NCBI GenBank assembly: GCA_024036415.1
Contig: JAMWET010000739.1
Coordinates: 1-64,000 of the forward strand
Origin: Prochilodus magdalenae
Lineage: Eukaryota; Chordata; Actinopteri; Characiformes; Prochilodontidae
Reading direction: 5' to 3'
Length of the DNA stretch: 64,000 bases
Shown: in pieces, positions 60,582-64,000 of the stretch
How positions within the stretch are numbered: position 1 is the first letter of the stretch
How the letters are laid out: each line of letters starts with the position of its first letter
The notes under the pieces: generated by a model
Seen by the model: only the letters and a program-made list of their open reading frames with translations
Database searches by the model: none
Told to the model about the DNA's origin: nothing
Program-made: the position numbers and the translations under genes

Positions 60582-61525
60582 CTATATAAAACAATAAAAT
60601 GCATCAAGCGTTTGCAGTAACTTGCAATGAGTCTGTGGAGGAATTTTGGCCCACTCATCTTTGCAGAATTGTTGTAATTCAGCCACACTGGAGGGTTTTT
60701 GAGCATGAACCACCTTTTTAAGGTCTTGCCACAGCATCTCAATAGGGTTCAGGTCTGGACTTTGACTAGGCCACTCCGAAGTCTTCACTTATTGGTGTGT
60801 TTTGGATCATTGTCCTGCTGCAGAACCCAAGTTCACAAACAGGGGTCACAAACAGATGGCCGGACATTCTTCTTCAGGATCTTTTGGTAGACAGTGGAAT
60901 TCATGGTTCCATTTATCACAGCAAGTCTTCCAGGTCATGAAGCAGCAAAACAGCCCCAGACCATCACACTACCACCACCATATTTTACTGTATTGTATGA
61001 TGTTCTTTTTCTGAAATGCAGTGTTACTTTTACGCCAGATGTAATGGGACAAACAGATTTCAAACCGTTCAACCTTTGTCTCGTCAGTCCACAGAGTATT
61101 TTCCCAAAAGTCTTTGGGATCATTAAGATGTTTGCTGGCAAAATTGAGACGAGCCTTAATGTTCTTTTTGCTCAGCAGTGGTTTTCATCTTGGCACTCCA
61201 TGCAGGCCATATTTGCCCAGTCTCTTTCTTATGGTGGAGTCATGAACGCTGACCTTAACTGAAGCAAGTGAGGCCTGGAGTTCTGTGGATGTTGTTGTGG
61301 GGTCCTTTGTGACCTCGTTGCTGCTCCTGGGGTAATTTTGGTTGGCCAGCCACTCCTGGGAAGGTTCACCACTGTTGCACGATTTTGCCATTTGTGGATA
61401 AGGGCTGTCACAGTGGTTTACTGGAATCCCAAAACTTTAGAAATGGCTTTATAATCTTTTCCAGACTGATAGATCTCAATTACTTTCTTTCTCAGTTGTT
61501 TCTGAATTTCTTTGGATCTGGGCAT
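60582..61525 (-). pseudogene. Tc1-like transposase pseudogene
   Basis: Starts MPRSKEIQKQLRKKVIEIYQ at 61525, the helix-turn-helix paired-like domain of the Tc1 family. It continues in other frames with SVHDSTIRKRLGKYGLHGVP, then VKYGGGSVMVWGCFAAS, and ends with SEWPSQSPDLNPIEMLWQDL (carrying the DLNPIE block of the DDE domain) and a stop at 60582. Spacing between the blocks requires at least three frameshifts over about 944 bases, so no active enzyme is made. An intact family member is about 340 aa. Confidence 0.92.
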
Positions 61526-61872
61526 GGTGTCTAGCTTTTGAGCATCTTTTGGTCTACTACGTTTTGTCAGGCAGGTCCTATTGAAGTGATTTCTTGATTG
61601 AGAACAGGTGTGGCAGTAATCAGGCCTGGGTGTTTCTAGAGAAATTGAACTCAGGTGTGATAAACCACAGTTATGTTTTATGTGGGGGGCAAACACTTTT
61701 TCACACAGGGCCATGTAGGTTTGAATTATGATAAAATTATTGAAAAAAATGATAAAAACCTTCATTTAAAAACTGCATTTTATGTTAACATGTGTTGATT
61801 ATCTGATACACTTAAGAGTGCAAAAAAAATAATAATTCATGAAGGGGGCAAACACTTTTTCACACCACTGTA
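60582..61872 (-). mobile_element. One-ended Tc1-like transposon with IR/DR end
   Basis: The right end (5' on the element strand) carries two direct copies of GGGGGCAAACACTTTTTCAC, at 61684-61703 and 61844-61863. The outer copy ends in CACCACTGTA at the element terminus, next to TA. Paired direct repeats inside one terminal inverted repeat are the IR/DR arrangement of Sleeping-Beauty-like Tc1 elements. No counterpart is found to the left of the transposase, so the 3' end is lost or badly decayed. Confidence 0.85.
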
Positions 61873-61874
61873 TA

Positions 61875-61909
61875 TGTGTGTGTGTGTATGTGTGTGTGTG
61901 TGTGTGTGT
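61875..61909 (+). repeat. (TG)n microsatellite at the Tc1 end
   Basis: Imperfect TATG/TG run directly abutting the transposon terminus. The element probably inserted in or next to TA-containing TG repeat DNA. Confidence 0.9.
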
Positions 61910-61910
61910 T

Positions 61911-62570
61911 AAGCCCACCAGCGCAACAGGCACTAAACACTGTGTCCTCTCACTGTCCACTCTATCAGACACTCCTTCCTTGTTGCTCTTCTGTAGATGT
62001 AAAGTTAGAGACAGCTGCTCAAAACATGAGTTTGTGTTGGTTGTGTTGGATCGATAATTTTGGTTGTTTTTTTTAAATAAAGATTCACTAAAATATGTAA
62101 GCAAAGAGCAAACCAACAAACAAACTGTTGCTTCCACCAGAGTTGTTGTTACATATCAGGAAATCTGCTAAATTCACAGCAACTTTAACAGCTCATAATA
62201 ATGGATGTTCTTCATTAACATGTTTAATCAAATGAAAATGAAACTGAAGGTTCCCCGATTTGCGTCATCTTGTTTATGTGACTTGTACATGTGTACATGT
62301 TACCATGTGTACCAGGTGTTAGTGTTTGGTTTCCAGCTGCTTTAATGGGCAACTGTTTTAATGCAAATTGCAGCTGACTGGTCTCTGTGTTATTCTGCAT
62401 GTGCTCTGCTTTTGCTCCTCCTCCCCTCCTCCTCCTCCCCCTCAGCTGTCCTGTAGCAAGCGTTTATTTAAGGGGGCTGATTCGGTGGGACTGGTATGGC
62501 TAGCCGGAACCAAGCCTGCTCACAGGGTGAGGGAGGGGCCTGGAGGGAGTGGGGGAGATGTTGAAGAAGT
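61911..62570. other. Upstream flank of c11orf96
   Basis: AT-rich DNA giving way at about 62400 to pyrimidine-rich CTCCTCC sequence and CpG-containing promoter DNA. Confidence 0.5.
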
Positions 62571-62577
62571 ACGCATC

Positions 62578-62585
62578 TATAAAAG
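62578..62585 (+). promoter_or_regulatory. c11orf96: TATA box of c11orf96
   Basis: TATAAAAG in GC-rich flanks, predicting a start near 62608. The start codon would lie about 370 bases downstream. Confidence 0.7.
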
Positions 62586-62974
62586 CCAGGGCTGGATTTG
62601 TCTCTGTCAGTAGCTCACACAGAAGCGACCCAGATACAGAGTCACTGGCAGGAGGAAGCAGGAGACTACCTCTGAAAAACGCATTGCGCTGCTGAGCAAG
62701 GCACAGAGACTGAGGACTTCTACAGCACAGCCTTATACAGTGCCAGCGGAAAGCCTGGTGGACTGAAATCCTCAAAACATTAGGACCGTAAGACATTTTG
62801 GAAGCGTGCTGTGATCTGAAAGTGCTGTGAACTGTGAGTACACTTTTGGACAGAGGAGACATAGAGAAAACATCAGCACTGGAATCTTCTTTAAAGAGAG
62901 ATAAGGGGAGTGAAGGAGCAGAAGCATCAGCTGCACCCCAGAAGACAAACGCTCAGCGCATCGCATCGCCACCC

Positions 62975-63346
62975 ATGGCCGCACGTCCAATGGAGACAGT
63001 GGGCTTCTCTATGCTTCCAGCCCACATACTGGCTTCTGCCATGGAAGAGTTCCCTCAGCAGCTCCCCGTGCCCAAGGGCCCGGCCAGGGGCCGCAGTCGC
63101 CCTAGGCGGCCGAGGGAGGCTCGCTTCAAGACTCAGCCTGTAACCTTTGCAGAGATTGCAGAGGTGGAGGAGGAAGGGTCTTCGCCACTGGAGGAGGAGA
63201 GAGCCAGACGCTCCTTCCTGCAGTCACTGGAGAGCCTGAGGAGGAGCACACAGACGCTGCACCACGCAGGCTCCACGCACTCCGGCAGGACCAGCACACC
63301 CACACAGGCCAGCCTGGACTCAAGTGACTCAGACTCAGCCCAATGA
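62975..63346 (+). CDS. c11orf96: C11orf96-family protein (uncharacterised)
   Basis: Single-exon frame of 123 aa. The ATG at 62975 sits in a good Kozak context (CACCCATGG). The frame stays open upstream to 62834 without an earlier ATG that I prefer. Composition: an N-terminal hydrophobic-tending segment (about 8-25), a basic Arg/Pro-rich patch (residues 38-55), then VTFAEIAEVEEEGSSPLEEE (58-77), a helix-like SFLQSLESLRRSTQ segment and a Ser/Thr-rich tail ending SDSDSAQ. The acidic FAEI block and SFLQSLESLRR match my memory of vertebrate C11orf96, which also follows ALKBH3 in human. No enzyme domain is visible and the function is unknown. GTGAGT at 62834 could be a donor of a 5' UTR intron. Confidence 0.8.
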   Translation: MAARPMETVGFSMLPAHILASAMEEFPQQLPVPKGPARGRSRPRRPREARFKTQPVTFAEIAEVEEEGSSPLEEERARRSFLQSLESLRRSTQTLHHAGSTHSGRTSTPTQASLDSSDSDSAQ

Positions 63347-63382
63347 ACAAGAGACAGAGGGAGAGAGAAAGACAGGAAGAGT

Positions 63383-63414
<32 letters not shown>

Positions 63415-64000
63415 TATAAAGGGAAAAATGATTTTGTATGTAATCCTCTCCTCTGCTGTAACGATGACTTTACTGGACTGGACTCCAGAGCACATTGCAC
63501 ATATCCTTCTCTTGAAGCATACTTTGTAGCTATGACTTAGTTACAGTTATCTTATGCACATACTTGTGCCAAACTCCAATCAAGCCAAGCAACGGGAGGC
63601 TGGATTGCTTAACGCTCCTTAGCTGTAGCTTTTAAATAACTCTAACAACTTAAGTATTCCAAAATGACCTTTCTTTATTTGCTGTATAAGACTTGAGGTT
63701 ATTCAGCTTGAGCTTTAAAGCGTAGGTCTGTTCTATTTGCTATTCCGTTCAAAAGGGGCAGACACGCAGCGGTCAATCATTTCATGTGTGCCTGGTTAGA
63801 GATTATGGAGTAGCTTTTATCACTGTTTAGCTTGGAGTTCCGCTGTTCACCTTTAATACTTAAACACAACTGTGCAGTCAAATCATTGACAGGAGAGCTG
63901 AAATCGGTCTGTAGATGCCGGACACCACACGGGAGGCGCAGAGGCAAAATGACCACATTACTTGAGTCTGCCAGAATAGTATATATATATATATATTTCC
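63347..64000 (+). other. 3' flank of c11orf96, probable 3' UTR
   Basis: A (GA)n run at 63379-63412 is followed by AT-rich DNA. No AATAAA is evident before the window ends. An (AT)n run lies at 63978-63996. Confidence 0.5.

Overview
This is a stretch of vertebrate nuclear DNA, almost certainly from a teleost fish. The genes have short exons separated by GT-AG introns. There is abundant (CA)n/(GT)n and (CT)n microsatellite, and decayed Tc1/mariner, MITE and CR1/L2-like LINE copies are scattered through the non-coding DNA. The repertoire (a Tc1 element with two direct repeats in its terminal region, palindromic MITEs) would fit an ostariophysan such as a characin or catfish, but that is a guess from repeat style. 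No bacterial, viral or plasmid genes are visible.

Layout. Positions 1-660 are an almost pure purine (G/A) strand. Positions 700-8700 hold two old Tc1-type remnants and then a CpG-rich, purine-repeat-rich stretch with no convincing protein. At 9646-9735 lies a clear microRNA precursor, mir-129-2, behind a promoter-like segment with CCAAT and TATA-like boxes at 8889-8946. From 10 to 27.6 kb there are microsatellites, a MITE with terminal inverted repeats (13751-14147), a 26-bp minisatellite (21533-21660), one candidate exon of an unknown transcript (12752-12874), and otherwise AT-rich DNA.

Three protein genes follow, all on the + strand. hsd17b12 (CDS 28521-41027, 11 coding exons, 320 aa) encodes the ER 3-ketoacyl-CoA reductase of very-long-chain fatty acid elongation, and sits behind a cluster of six CCAAT boxes. 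alkbh3 (CDS 46891-53040, 9 coding exons, 274 aa) encodes an AlkB-family DNA/RNA demethylase. A small single-exon gene (62975-63346, 123 aa) matches the C11orf96 family. Between the first two lies a 5'-truncated reverse-strand LINE with an inverted piece at its 5' end. Between the last two lie a decayed IS630/Tc1-like fragment and a one-ended Tc1 element.

The order mir-129-2, hsd17b12, alkbh3, c11orf96, all in one orientation, is that of human 11p11.2, so the window is a conserved vertebrate synteny block. The genes do not form an operon or a joint pathway; they are linked by ancestry. I found no evidence for a new multi-gene system. The observations most worth a second look are the NF-Y cluster at hsd17b12, a GC-AG intron in hsd17b12, the candidate exon at 12.8 kb, the hairpin-like LINE junction, and the homopurine start of the window.
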